Assembly (NCBI GenBank): GCA_003671055.1
Contig: QWPV01000003.1
Coordinates: 1-64,000, forward strand
Source: Planctomycetota bacterium
Lineage (GTDB): Bacteria > Planctomycetota > Phycisphaerae > Phycisphaerales > SM1A02
Direction: 5' to 3'
Length of the DNA: 64,000 nt
Both the position numbers and the translations under genes were made by a program. The notes beneath the pieces were generated by a model that did no database searches, was not told where the DNA came from, and saw only the letters and a list, made by a program, of their open reading frames with translations. This document shows positions 18,615-26,720 of the stretch, piece after piece (the stretch's first letter is position 1; each line of letters begins with the position of its first letter).

Positions 18615-19040
18615 ATGTCATCGCGACTCTTCGCAGATTCCCCGATCCCCGCACTCGCACGAACTGTCCAGTTCGCTGCAGCGCGACAGAAGCTGATCGC
18701 AAGCAACATTGCGAACATCGAGACGCCAGGGTTTCGTCCGAGCGACGTGAATCCGAGGGAGTTTCAGGCGTCACTCGCTGAATCGATCGAGCAGCAGCGG
18801 GTTGCGCCCGATGGTGGACTCGCTTTCGATGAAGGCGCGCCCATTTCGTTCGGTCCACAAGGTGTGACGCTCGAACCGGAACCGCTCGGAGACAACGTAC
18901 TTTTCCACGACGGTAACGATCGAAGTGCAGAGCATCTCATGCAGATGCTGAACGAGAACTTCTACGCGTTCCGCGCCGCGACGCAGTTGGTGCGATTCAA
19001 TTTCGGAATGATCGACGCAGCGATTCGAGAACGACCGTAA
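18615..19040 (+). CDS. flgB: Flagellar basal-body proximal rod protein FlgB
   Basis: A 141-aa rod subunit exported by the flagellar type III system. It has the N-terminal axial signature ARQKLIASNIANIETPGFRP and the C-terminal helix NENFYAFRAATQLVRFNFGMI. Its ATG follows the regulator stop by 23 bp. Rod assembly partners flgC and fliE follow directly. Confidence 0.93.
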   Translation: MSSRLFADSPIPALARTVQFAAARQKLIASNIANIETPGFRPSDVNPREFQASLAESIEQQRVAPDGGLAFDEGAPISFGPQGVTLEPEPLGDNVLFHDGNDRSAEHLMQMLNENFYAFRAATQLVRFNFGMIDAAIRERP

Positions 19041-19058
19041 GCAGACCGTTCGGATGAC

Positions 19059-19074
19059 TGGCACATTGTGTGCA
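19059..19074 (+). promoter_or_regulatory. Candidate sigma-54 promoter upstream of flgC
   Basis: TGGCAC-ATTGT-GTGCA, with GG (19060-61) and GC (19072-73) separated by exactly 10 nt. It matches TGGCAC-N5-TTGCA at all but one position. The predicted start near 19085 gives only a 6-nt leader before the flgC ATG, which would drop its ribosome site; this is the main doubt. Confidence 0.6.
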
Positions 19075-19090
19075 GTGAATGGAGCCCCTC

Positions 19091-19489
19091 ATGTTCAGCT
19101 CACTTGCTATCTCAAGTTCCGGCCTCTACGCGCAGCGTGTTCGCATGGACGCGATCGCAGCCAATATCGCGAACGCGGATGTTGCTGTGGACCCAAAGAG
19201 CAGGGAGGAGCCGTTCTCCGAGCGACTCGTGCTGCTTGCGGCAGGTGGTTCGGATGGCTCGCCGCTCGGGGTGCATGTCGCGGGAGTCGAATCGCGTCAA
19301 GCGTTTATTCTTCGAAACGAACCGTGGCATCCCTATGCTGATGCGGACGGTTTCGTGAAGTACGCTGATATTGATCCTGTTGTCCAGCAAGCCAACGCAT
19401 TGCTCGCAGCGCGCAACTACGATGCAAACCTCGCCGCAGCACAGGCGTCCAAGGCGATGATTGAAGCGGCGATTTCCCTGCTCGCCTGA
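19091..19489 (+). CDS. flgC: Flagellar basal-body rod protein FlgC
   Basis: A 132-aa proximal rod subunit. N-terminus MFSSLAISSSGLYAQRVRMD with AANIANADVA; C-terminus YADIDPVVQQANALLAARNY, the FlgC/FlgG-type helical end. The ATG at 19091 has GGAG six bases upstream; an in-frame ATG at 19079 overlaps that site. Slightly shorter than the usual ~135-150 residues. Confidence 0.92.
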   Translation: MFSSLAISSSGLYAQRVRMDAIAANIANADVAVDPKSREEPFSERLVLLAAGGSDGSPLGVHVAGVESRQAFILRNEPWHPYADADGFVKYADIDPVVQQANALLAARNYDANLAAAQASKAMIEAAISLLA

Positions 19490-19514
19490 ACAATTTTCCT
19501 CGAGCCCTCCTCCT

Positions 19515-19530
19515 TGGCACGCCACGTGCC
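19515..19530 (+). promoter_or_regulatory. Candidate sigma-54 promoter upstream of fliE
   Basis: TTGGCAC-GCCAC-GTGCC, GG (19516-17) and GC (19528-29) exactly 10 nt apart. The predicted start near 19541 gives a 24-nt leader to the fliE ATG. It lies in the 75-bp non-coding gap between flgC and fliE, so coding constraint does not explain it. Confidence 0.68.
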
Positions 19531-19564
19531 GATGGAAGGGAGCAAGACTGACTGAGAAATTGCC

Positions 19565-19870
19565 ATGACTGACCCACTCGGACTCATTTCACGCGCTGGC
19601 GCAACCTCGCCAAGCATGCCTCGCTCTCCTGGCGCGGGCGGTGTTGGAGGCTCGGACTTCAAAGATGAGTTGATGAAGCAGATTCAGCAGGTGAATGATG
19701 CACAGAAGGACGCGACGAGCGCGACCAATGACCTTCTCACAGGCAAGCGCGATGACCTTGAAGGGGTGATGCTTGCGACGCAGGAAGCGGATTCCGCGTT
19801 CCGCGCGTTGCTGGCCGTCCGAAACAAGGTTGTTGCGGCCTACGACGAAATCCGACAAATCCGCGTGTGA
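19565..19870 (+). CDS. fliE: Flagellar hook-basal body protein FliE
   Basis: A 101-aa protein joining the MS ring to the proximal rod. The C-terminal half VMLATQEADSAFRALLAVRN followed by KVVAAYDEIRQIRV is the family signature. The N-terminal 40 residues are Gly/Ser/Ala-rich and variable. It sits in its usual place after flgC; a 411-bp gap with repeats then separates it from fliF. Confidence 0.92.
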   Translation: MTDPLGLISRAGATSPSMPRSPGAGGVGGSDFKDELMKQIQQVNDAQKDATSATNDLLTGKRDDLEGVMLATQEADSAFRALLAVRNKVVAAYDEIRQIRV

Positions 19871-19918
19871 TCATGTTTAAGCGTGTTTGAGCATGTTTGA
19901 GCGGTCGCGACTGACCGC
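19871..19918 (+). terminator. 10-bp tandem repeat and hairpin after fliE
   Basis: Three copies of a GCATGTTTGA-type decamer (19871-19903) lead into the inverted repeat GCGGTC-GCGACT-GACCGC (19901-19918). No T-run follows, so termination is only possible. Together with the repeats at 19973-20100 it fills the 19871-20281 gap, which shows no gene. Confidence 0.45.
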
Positions 19919-19972
19919 GCGATGACTTCATCTCGACTTCCGGAATTGATGGCGCGCGGTTTCGCTTCCTCC

Positions 19973-20100
19973 GGTACGGCTTGGTGGCAGAGCCACCTTC
20001 GCCTGAGGCGTAGTTGAGCGCTTCTGATGATTTCTGCCCCAAGCGGCAAAATCATCACGCGCTGTGGTACGGCTCGGTGGCAGAGCCACCTTCGCCTGAG
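19973..20100. repeat. REP-like palindromic repeat, one full and one half unit
   Basis: The full unit (20014-20100, 87 bp) begins TTGAGCGCTTC and contains hairpin 1, TGATGATTT..GCC..GGC..AAATCATCA, and hairpin 2, GGTGGC-AGA-GCCACC. A half unit (19973-20007) with hairpin 2 only precedes it. The same 87-bp unit occurs twice in tandem after flgE (31217-31390), where hairpin 2 reads GGCGA-GTGAA-TCGCC, so the sequence changed but pairing was kept. Confidence 0.9.
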
Positions 20101-20281
20101 CTACGGGTTTCAGGACGCGCGCAGAAATTGCTTCAAAAACCTTTGCAGGTAGTTCCTGCAGGCTGAAACGGCACGATGCCGATGAGCCTTCTCTGACAGT
20201 GTTCCTTTGTTGGGTCACACGTGCTTCAGGATGAAGCGCGGTCGGAAACATCCGGCAGTCACGGCATGGAGGCCGTCGCTC

Positions 20282-21940
20282 TTGCAGGCTATACGCAACA
20301 TCATCGATTTCATCCGCACGAAGTTGAGCGGACTCACCTCCGCGTCCAAGCTTCTTGTCGGCGCATTGGTTGTCATCATTGCGATGACATTCTTCCTTGT
20401 CGCTCAATACTCCTCCACCAAATCCATGGTGGTGTTTGAGGTGCTGCCCACTGGTCGCGACGAGGCGAAGCGTTTTCTCGGCGAGCGAGCGGTTGTGTAC
20501 GAAGAAACGGGAGGACAGATCCTCGTTCCCGTCGAGCAACACGCAGCACTCGTGAGTGGATTCACGGAAGCGCACGGCGGCGCGTCGGACTTACTCGACT
20601 TCAACAAACTCTTTGAGAGTGACAACCCATTCGAAACCGGTCGGCGCAGTGAAGACAAGAAGCACTTCGCGTTACAGAATGTCCTCAGTCGCACGATCAC
20701 TGGATTCAAAGGTGTGAAGAGTGCGACAGTCGTGATCTCACAGAAGCCCGCACTCACATTCGGCGCGTCGCGACCAGTGCAGACCGCGATGGTGAACGTG
20801 GTGATGAAGTCTGGCGAGCTCTCGCAAGATCAAGTGGAAGCGATCGCAGCGATGGTTGCAGGAACGCAATCTGGATTGAAGCCCGAGAGCGTTTCGGTGA
20901 CGGATCAAGCGCGTCGCTACAAAGTTTCGCGCAGCGGCAGTAACGCAACGGGCGAGAATCTCGAGTACTCACTCAAGGTCGCCGAAGCGGTGCACACGCG
21001 CATCGCGGCGTTGCTTGCGAATATTCCTGGCGTGTTCATCAGCGTCAATCCGCAAGTTGTGACGACTGCAGTCACGCGCACGAAAACGGAGTACGGCGAA
21101 GGCATCGCAATGCCGCTCTCTGAGTCTTCATCGAGCACCGCATCGCAAGGCGCAGTGGCAGGCCGCGAACCTGGTGTCGTCCCGAATACAGGAATCTCGG
21201 TTGGGAACAGTGCGGGCGGCGGGTCGCATCAATCCACCGAGCGTTCCGACAATCGCTATCTGCCAGCGGTTCCTTCGACGCAAGAGACATCGATCGATCC
21301 AACGGGTTACGCCGCGAAGATTGATGTCGGCGTCGCACTTCCGTACACCTATTTCCGAGGTGTGTGGAAGCTCAAGAATCCAACTGCAACCGCGGAGCCC
21401 GACGAAGCCGCGCTCGCCATCATTCGCGATGAAGAGATCTTGAAGCTTCGCAAACTCCTTGAAACACAGATCACCACCGACGCCTACGAGAAATCGAAGA
21501 AGGGTGTTGTTGAAGTGAGCTGGTACTACGACGTCAACACCGTGATCGGAACAGGCGTTGAACCAACTGCGACAGCGGGTCTCGGTATTGCCGAGATCGT
21601 GTCGAGCGATGGCATCGGCGGCACCCTCATCAAGCCCGCGCTGCTTGGATTGCTTGCGGTCGGCAGTTTGCTCTTCATGTTCAACATGGTGAAGAAGGCT
21701 GCTGTTCCGGAGCAACTGCCAAGCGCGGGCGAACTCGCGGGTATTCCACCAGCGCTCGAGGGTGATGATGCAGACATCGTGGGCGAAGCGGACGAAGCAA
21801 CGCCAGCACTCGAAGGCATGGAGCTCGATGATGAGAGCCTTCGTCGTCAACAGATGCTCAAGCAACTTAACGACATTGCCAATCATGACGCGACTGATCT
21901 CGCGGGCATCCTCAAGCGCTGGATGCGCACTTCTGCCTGA
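20282..21940 (+). CDS. fliF: Flagellar MS-ring protein FliF
   Basis: A 552-aa inner-membrane ring subunit. N-terminal helix LLVGALVVIIAMTFFLVAQY, periplasmic ring-building part with GTQSGLKPESVSVTDQ-like region, C-terminal helix ALLGLLAVGSLLFMFNMV and a FliG-binding tail (LRRQQMLKQLNDIANHDATD). I choose the TTG at 20282: it gives the usual start MQAIRNIIDFI and has GGAGG nine bases upstream; in-frame starts at 20207 and 20231 add a basic segment unlike the family. It begins a fliF-G-H-I-J run after the repeat-filled gap. Confidence 0.92.
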   Translation: MQAIRNIIDFIRTKLSGLTSASKLLVGALVVIIAMTFFLVAQYSSTKSMVVFEVLPTGRDEAKRFLGERAVVYEETGGQILVPVEQHAALVSGFTEAHGGASDLLDFNKLFESDNPFETGRRSEDKKHFALQNVLSRTITGFKGVKSATVVISQKPALTFGASRPVQTAMVNVVMKSGELSQDQVEAIAAMVAGTQSGLKPESVSVTDQARRYKVSRSGSNATGENLEYSLKVAEAVHTRIAALLANIPGVFISVNPQVVTTAVTRTKTEYGEGIAMPLSESSSSTASQGAVAGREPGVVPNTGISVGNSAGGGSHQSTERSDNRYLPAVPSTQETSIDPTGYAAKIDVGVALPYTYFRGVWKLKNPTATAEPDEAALAIIRDEEILKLRKLLETQITTDAYEKSKKGVVEVSWYYDVNTVIGTGVEPTATAGLGIAEIVSSDGIGGTLIKPALLGLLAVGSLLFMFNMVKKAAVPEQLPSAGELAGIPPALEGDDADIVGEADEATPALEGMELDDESLRRQQMLKQLNDIANHDATDLAGILKRWMRTSA

Positions 21941-21961
21941 TCCATCAGCGAGCAACCACCC

Positions 21962-23002
21962 ATGGCACGAAGTAGCACCGTGAAGCAAACGAAGAGCATC
22001 GAAGAACTCGATGGCACGACGAAGTGCGCGATTCTCTTACTCATGCTCGACGAGGGCTCGGCGCAATCCATTCTGCGCGAGATGCCGCAAGAGCAGGTCG
22101 AAGAAGTCATGCGCACGCTTGCGAGTCTCGGCGATGTTCCGCGCGAACTCGGTCAACTTGTCATTAGCGAGTTCTATTCACTTGCGATGGCGCAAGGTTA
22201 CTTACGCGAAGGAGGTCTCGATTATGCAAAGACGCTTCTCAAAAACTCGCTCGATCCTAAGCTCGCTGATAAGGTCATTCAGCAAATCCAAACCCAAGTG
22301 CAGCGCACGCCGTTCTCCTTCCTGCAGCGCGCGGAGAGCGGCAATCTCCTCACCTTTATTCAGGAAGAGCACCCGCAGACAATCGCGTTGATCGTGAGCC
22401 ATCTTCCGCATCACAAAGCGAGTGAGATCCTGGTTGGTCTTCCGCCGCAGAAGCAAGTGGAAGTGGTGCGTCGCGTCGCGAACATGCAGCAGACGAATCC
22501 AGAGGTTGTGCGCGAAGTAGAGGCTGCACTCGAGAGTCGATTGTCAAACATGATTTCGTCGTCGATGGAAAAAGTTGGCGGCGTCGAGACCGTTGCGGAG
22601 ATTCTCAATCTCGTGGATCGCGCAACAGAGCGCACGATCATGCAAGGCGTAGAGAGCGAAGACCCTGATCTTGTGGAAGACATTCGTCGACTCATGTTTG
22701 TGTTCGAAGACATTCTTAATGTCAACGACAAGGGCATTCAGACCGTGCTCAAAGAGGTCGACAATGCCGATCTATGCTTGGCACTTAAGACTGCGAGTGA
22801 GGAACTCAAGTCGAAGATCTTCACGAATATGTCGAGCCGTGCAGCCGAAGCCGTGCGTGACGACATGGAGTTCATGGGTCCCGTGCGTATGTCCGATGTT
22901 GAAGCCGCGCAGCAGCGCATCGTGGACATCGTGCGTCGTCTTGAAGACGCAGGGGAGATCATCATCTCTGGTCGTGGTGGTGAAGGGGATGCCGTCGTCT
23001 AA
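21962..23002 (+). CDS. fliG: Flagellar motor switch protein FliG
   Basis: A 346-aa C-ring subunit that binds FliF and takes torque from the stators. It shows KCAILLLMLDEGSAQSILRE, EEHPQTIALIVSHL, ASEILVGLPPQKQVEVVRR, and the charged C-terminal region DIRRLMFVFEDILNVNDKGI. An N-terminal stretch of ~15 residues is variable. It directly follows fliF. Confidence 0.95.
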   Translation: MARSSTVKQTKSIEELDGTTKCAILLLMLDEGSAQSILREMPQEQVEEVMRTLASLGDVPRELGQLVISEFYSLAMAQGYLREGGLDYAKTLLKNSLDPKLADKVIQQIQTQVQRTPFSFLQRAESGNLLTFIQEEHPQTIALIVSHLPHHKASEILVGLPPQKQVEVVRRVANMQQTNPEVVREVEAALESRLSNMISSSMEKVGGVETVAEILNLVDRATERTIMQGVESEDPDLVEDIRRLMFVFEDILNVNDKGIQTVLKEVDNADLCLALKTASEELKSKIFTNMSSRAAEAVRDDMEFMGPVRMSDVEAAQQRIVDIVRRLEDAGEIIISGRGGEGDAVV

Positions 23003-23037
23003 TTGAAGTACTCGCGCCTCGCGCGAGGGAGTCGCTC

Positions 23038-23808
23038 GTGTCTGTCATCAAGCAACATTCCACGCGCATCAGCACGCCTTGCGGCGCGTTTGATCTCACA
23101 GATCTTCGTCGCGGCGCGGAAGACACGCTTCGCACTGCGCGCACGGAAGCGGATCACATCATCGCGCAAGCGAAAATGGATGCCGTGCAGATTGTCGAAG
23201 TGGAGCGTAAGCGCGCGCAGACTGAGGGATTTGCGCTCGGGCTTGCGAAGGGTGAGGCAGAAGGGCGCACTGCGGGCGTGACTGCGGGTCAAGACGCCGC
23301 GCATAAAGATTGGGCAGTGCGATTCGAAGCGCTCGCAACCTCGTACGTCGCAGAACTCGTGCGTTGGCAAGCGGTGCGTGAAGAACGCATCCACGAAGCG
23401 GAGCGTGATCTCGCTGCGCTCGCTGTCATGATCGCGGAAAAAGCGGCGCGCACTGCTGTGGCGGTCGACAACACCGCGGTGGTGCGACAAGCGGAAGCAG
23501 CGATCGCGCTCGTCTCGCATGCGACAACGCTGCTCGTGCGTTGTCATCCCGATGACTACGTGATTCTCGAGCGTGAACTTCCAGCGCTCGTGGCCATCGT
23601 GCGTGGAAATCCTTCCGTGCGACTTGAGCAAGTGGAATCCGTCGGTCGCGGTGGTGTGATTCTTATGACGCCTGAAGGAAGTGTCGACGCTTCACTCGCA
23701 ACGCAGTTCCGACGCATTCAAGAAGCGATTGTCGGCGACCTTCCACGACAATCAACACCTGATCGACGCGCAGTTGGTGAATCTTCGGACGAAGGTCACA
23801 CCTCATGA
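23038..23808 (+). CDS. fliH: Flagellar export regulator FliH
   Basis: A 256-aa stator-like protein that controls the FliI ATPase. A long helical part has Gly-spaced GFALGLAKGEAEGRTAGVTAG (GxxxG repeats typical of FliH) followed by the conserved C-terminal domain (HPDDYVILERELPALVAI, GRGGVILMTPEGSVDASL). GTG start at 23038. Its stop overlaps the fliI start (ATGA). Confidence 0.88.
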   Translation: MSVIKQHSTRISTPCGAFDLTDLRRGAEDTLRTARTEADHIIAQAKMDAVQIVEVERKRAQTEGFALGLAKGEAEGRTAGVTAGQDAAHKDWAVRFEALATSYVAELVRWQAVREERIHEAERDLAALAVMIAEKAARTAVAVDNTAVVRQAEAAIALVSHATTLLVRCHPDDYVILERELPALVAIVRGNPSVRLEQVESVGRGGVILMTPEGSVDASLATQFRRIQEAIVGDLPRQSTPDRRAVGESSDEGHTS

Positions 23809-25196
23809 ATCTCGCAGCCATCCGTGCAGCGATGCCCTCGGTTGAACCACGCGAAATTGTGGGAACAGTGATCGCTGTGAAGGGGCTCGTGGTGGTGGTC
23901 GACAGTTTGCCGCTGCCTGTTGGTTCACTCGTGCGGGTTGCGGTGACGACGCGTCGTGAGCATCCTCGCGGCGAGGTCGTTGGATTCGATGGGCCACGCG
24001 CGTTGGTGATGTTGCTCAGCGAAGCGGATGGCATCGGCAGTGGAGTGAAGGTCATCGGCGAGCGTCCGATCGCGTCGATTCCAGTCTCGCGTCAACTTCT
24101 CGGTCGCGTGGTGGATGCACTTGGTCGACCGCTTGATGGCAAGGGTCCGATCCTGACAGGAACGCCGCAGCCGTTGTGGCCTGCGCGCACTGGCCCGCTT
24201 GAACGCGGTGTGATTCGTGAACCATTGCCGACTGGTGTGCGAGCGATTGATGCATTTCTCACGATCGGCAAAGGACAACGCATCGGCATCTTCGCCGGAC
24301 CTGGTGTTGGCAAGAGCACGCTCTTGGGTTCGATCGCGCGCGGGACTGCCGCGGATGTCAACGTGATTGGATTGATCGGTGAACGAGGTCGTGAAGTGCC
24401 GGAGTTTCTCGAGAATGTGCTCGGACCCGAGGGACTTGCGCGAAGTATCGTCGTTGTCGCAACTGGTGACGAGACACCGCTCATGCGAGTGCGAGCTGCG
24501 CTTGCCGCATGCTCCATCGCCGAGCATTTTCGTGGCGAAGGGCAAGATGTCTTGCTCATGCTTGATTCGATCACGCGATTCGCGCAAGCGCAGCGACAGA
24601 TCGGCCTCTCCGCGGGCGAAGCGCCAGCGACGAAGGGATTTACGCCGAGCGTGTTCGCGTTGCTCCCTCGTGTGCTCGAGCGCGCAGGACGATTAGCAGT
24701 GGGCGGATCGATCACAGGTTTCTACACGGTGCTTGTGGAAGGCGATGATCTCACCGAACCCATCGCAGATGCCGCGAAGGGAATTCTCGACGGTCACATC
24801 GTGCTGAGTCGTAAGTTTGCCGAACGATCGCACTTTCCTGCGATCGATCCATTGCAATCCATCTCTCGCGTCGCGGATCAAGTCTCCGACACCGCGCACA
24901 CGCAAGCACGGCGGCATGTCATTCGGCTGCTCTCCGCGCATCGCGAAGCAGAAGAGTTGCTCGCGATCGGTGCGTATCAGAAGGGCGCGAACCCCGATGT
25001 TGATGCAGCGGTGTTGATGAAGCCGCACATCGATCAGTTCTTGAAGCAAGATCGCGACGAGCGCGCCGACTATCCGCGCACGCTGCGAAGTCTCATCGAA
25101 CTTTCCATCGCAGCAGATGCATTGCGTCCCGCTGCAGCGCAAGGAACCGCGACTGTCTCGGGTCCCACTACCGGAGGAACGCGACCTCGTCGCTAA
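23805..25196 (+). CDS. fliI: Flagellum-specific ATPase FliI
   Basis: A 463-aa F1-beta-like ATPase energising flagellar type III export. Walker A in FAGPGVGKSTLLG, GERGREVPEF, Walker B LLMLDSITRFAQAQRQIGLS, and ADAAKGILDGHIVLSR, all characteristic of FliI/type III ATPases. Start overlaps the fliH stop. The C-terminus carries a short low-complexity tail (GTATVSGPTTGGTRPRR). Confidence 0.96.
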   Translation: MNLAAIRAAMPSVEPREIVGTVIAVKGLVVVVDSLPLPVGSLVRVAVTTRREHPRGEVVGFDGPRALVMLLSEADGIGSGVKVIGERPIASIPVSRQLLGRVVDALGRPLDGKGPILTGTPQPLWPARTGPLERGVIREPLPTGVRAIDAFLTIGKGQRIGIFAGPGVGKSTLLGSIARGTAADVNVIGLIGERGREVPEFLENVLGPEGLARSIVVVATGDETPLMRVRAALAACSIAEHFRGEGQDVLLMLDSITRFAQAQRQIGLSAGEAPATKGFTPSVFALLPRVLERAGRLAVGGSITGFYTVLVEGDDLTEPIADAAKGILDGHIVLSRKFAERSHFPAIDPLQSISRVADQVSDTAHTQARRHVIRLLSAHREAEELLAIGAYQKGANPDVDAAVLMKPHIDQFLKQDRDERADYPRTLRSLIELSIAADALRPAAAQGTATVSGPTTGGTRPRR

Positions 25197-25202
25197 TCAC
25201 GC

Positions 25203-25661
25203 ATGGCACGATTCATATTCAAACTCCAACGCGCGCTCGATCGCCGCTTGCAAATCGAGGAAGAGAAGCGTGCCGTGTTCGCGCGCATTGATGCGATGCG
25301 CGTGAAACTCGAAGAGGGGCTTCGCACGCGACAAGCGGAGATTCAGCAGAGTCGCGAAGCCTGGCGCGGCGGCATGGTGGGCGCGATTGATCCAGTGGCA
25401 TTGCGTCAACACGCGAACGCAGGCTTAGGGTTGTTCCGCAAAGCGCAGCGAACCGTGATTGAACTTTCAGGACTCGATCGAGGACTGCAAGCGGCGCGCG
25501 CTGCGATGGTTTCAGCTGCGCAAGATCGTCGAGCGCTCGAGATCTTGCGCGAGTCACGGTTTGCGGAGTTCAAAGGTACGGAAGATCGCAAAGAGCGCGA
25601 TCAACTCGATGAGTTTGGTGCAGACCTTGCAGAGCGACGACGACAAGAGGAACAACGATGA
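25203..25661 (+). CDS. fliJ: Flagellar export protein FliJ
   Basis: A 152-aa coiled-coil protein: FKLQRALDRRLQIEEEKRAV at the start, EIQQSREAWRGGMVG in the middle, and a charged end (RKERDQLDEFGADLAERRRQ). FliJ is the central stalk of the FliI ring. Position, size and pattern agree; its stop overlaps the next start (ATGA). Confidence 0.85.
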   Translation: MARFIFKLQRALDRRLQIEEEKRAVFARIDAMRVKLEEGLRTRQAEIQQSREAWRGGMVGAIDPVALRQHANAGLGLFRKAQRTVIELSGLDRGLQAARAAMVSAAQDRRALEILRESRFAEFKGTEDRKERDQLDEFGADLAERRRQEEQR

Positions 25662-26464
25662 AGACACTCTGGCGATTACTTTCGATCCTCGCAGTCGCGA
25701 ACCTGTTGGCGTTGAGCGCGTTCGTCGGATGGCTCTGGCAAACAGGTCGCATGAATGAGCAGCGCTTCGAGTTGCTGAAGTCGATTCTTGCGTCAACCAC
25801 CGATGAAGATGCTGCTCGGCTCGAAGAGGAGAAAGTCATCGGCGCAGAAGCGATGCGCGTTGCTGCTGAAGAGCGCAAACTTCTCGAAGCACCGTTTACG
25901 CGTGAAGAGCAAATCGCAGCGGCAGAGCGATTTGAAGAGCGCGCGCAGTTAGCGATGAAGACGCTCAACGATGAGCAGGCGAGGCTCGCAGGAAAGATCG
26001 ACGAACGCGAAGGCGCTGTTGCCGAACGCGAAGGCGCGCTCGACGCTCGTCGCGAGGCATGGGAGCAAGCAATCGCAGATGAGAAGCAACGCGAGACGAG
26101 TGAACAATTCAAGAAGGCAGTGAAGTTGCTCGAAGGCCTGCCGCCTAAACAAGCAAAGGACTGGATTCTCGAACTCGTCGGAAGCGGAAAGATCGAGCAA
26201 GCAGTGAAGTACCTTGATGCGATGAGCGCGACGAAGAGCGCGAATCTCTTGAAGTCCTTCAAAACCGCCGCAGAAACAAAGTCCGCCACCGATCTCGTCG
26301 AGCGCCTTCGTGTGTTAGGCCTCGAGAGCGAAACGCAAGCGGCCGCGAAGCCAACCGCGCAACCAAAGCCACGCACACCGCCGAAAGAAGTCGCGCCCGC
26401 CGCCGCAACTCCCGCTGCGCCAGCGCCATCACCCGCCGCTAACGCACCAGTCAGTGTGAAGTGA
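25658..26464 (+). CDS. MotE-like membrane coiled-coil protein
   Basis: A 268-aa protein with one N-terminal helix (LLSILAVANLLALSAFVGWLW), a long coiled coil (residues ~60-150, EREGAVAEREGALDARREAW) and then an MgtE_N-like helical domain (FKKAVKLLEGLPPKQAKDWI and LVGSGKIEQAVKYLDAMSAT). This architecture is that of MotE/FliJ-neighbour proteins, periplasmic chaperones of the stator protein MotC in rhizobia. The Ala/Pro tail is low complexity. Last gene of the fliF-fliJ run. Confidence 0.68.
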   Translation: MKTLWRLLSILAVANLLALSAFVGWLWQTGRMNEQRFELLKSILASTTDEDAARLEEEKVIGAEAMRVAAEERKLLEAPFTREEQIAAAERFEERAQLAMKTLNDEQARLAGKIDEREGAVAEREGALDARREAWEQAIADEKQRETSEQFKKAVKLLEGLPPKQAKDWILELVGSGKIEQAVKYLDAMSATKSANLLKSFKTAAETKSATDLVERLRVLGLESETQAAAKPTAQPKPRTPPKEVAPAAATPAAPAPSPAANAPVSVK

Positions 26465-26493
26465 CGCGAGAAGTGATTTGATCAAGAGATCGA

Positions 26494-26594
26494 GCGAGAC
26501 CCCGACGCGGCTTCGGGTTCTCGTGTGAGTTGCACAGATTGCTTCGATCTCTACGGGCAGATGTATCTGGTTTTGTGTGCACATCTGCCCGTAG
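26494..26594. other. Two inverted repeats in the gap before fliK
   Basis: GAGACCCCG..CGGGTTCTC (about 26494-26523, one mismatch) may end the fliF-fliJ transcript. A perfect 14-bp inverted repeat CTACGGGCAGATGT (26551-26564) / ACATCTGCCCGTAG (26581-26594) with a 16-nt loop follows; no T-run. These lie upstream of the candidate sigma-54 promoter of fliK and are too far apart from known terminators to assign with certainty. Confidence 0.6.
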
Positions 26595-26660
26595 CGGGGG
26601 TAGACACATTCGCCGCGAAACCTTGACCCTTCCAAAGTTCTTGCTCCGCGCTTCGATACG

Positions 26661-26676
26661 AGGCATCCCCTTTGCA
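26661..26676 (+). promoter_or_regulatory. Candidate sigma-54 promoter upstream of fliK
   Basis: AGGCAT-CCCCT-TTGCA: GG (26662-63) and GC (26674-75) exactly 10 nt apart, with an intact TTTGCA -12 box and a weaker -24 box. Predicted start near 26687, 33 nt before the fliK ATG, in a non-coding gap. Confidence 0.5.
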
Positions 26677-26720
26677 ATTGTGTTGGGTCTGAGCCCCTTC
26701 GTGGGCTTTGGGTACTTGCC

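Noticed and set aside
20207-20281. Longer FliF N-terminus from TTG 20207 or ATG 20231
   Set aside because: The extra residues are basic and unlike FliF, and GGAGG is correctly spaced for TTG 20282.
22777-22795. TTGGCAC..TGC inside fliG as a sigma-54 promoter
   Set aside because: The GG-GC spacing is 11 rather than 10, and it is internal to a coding region.
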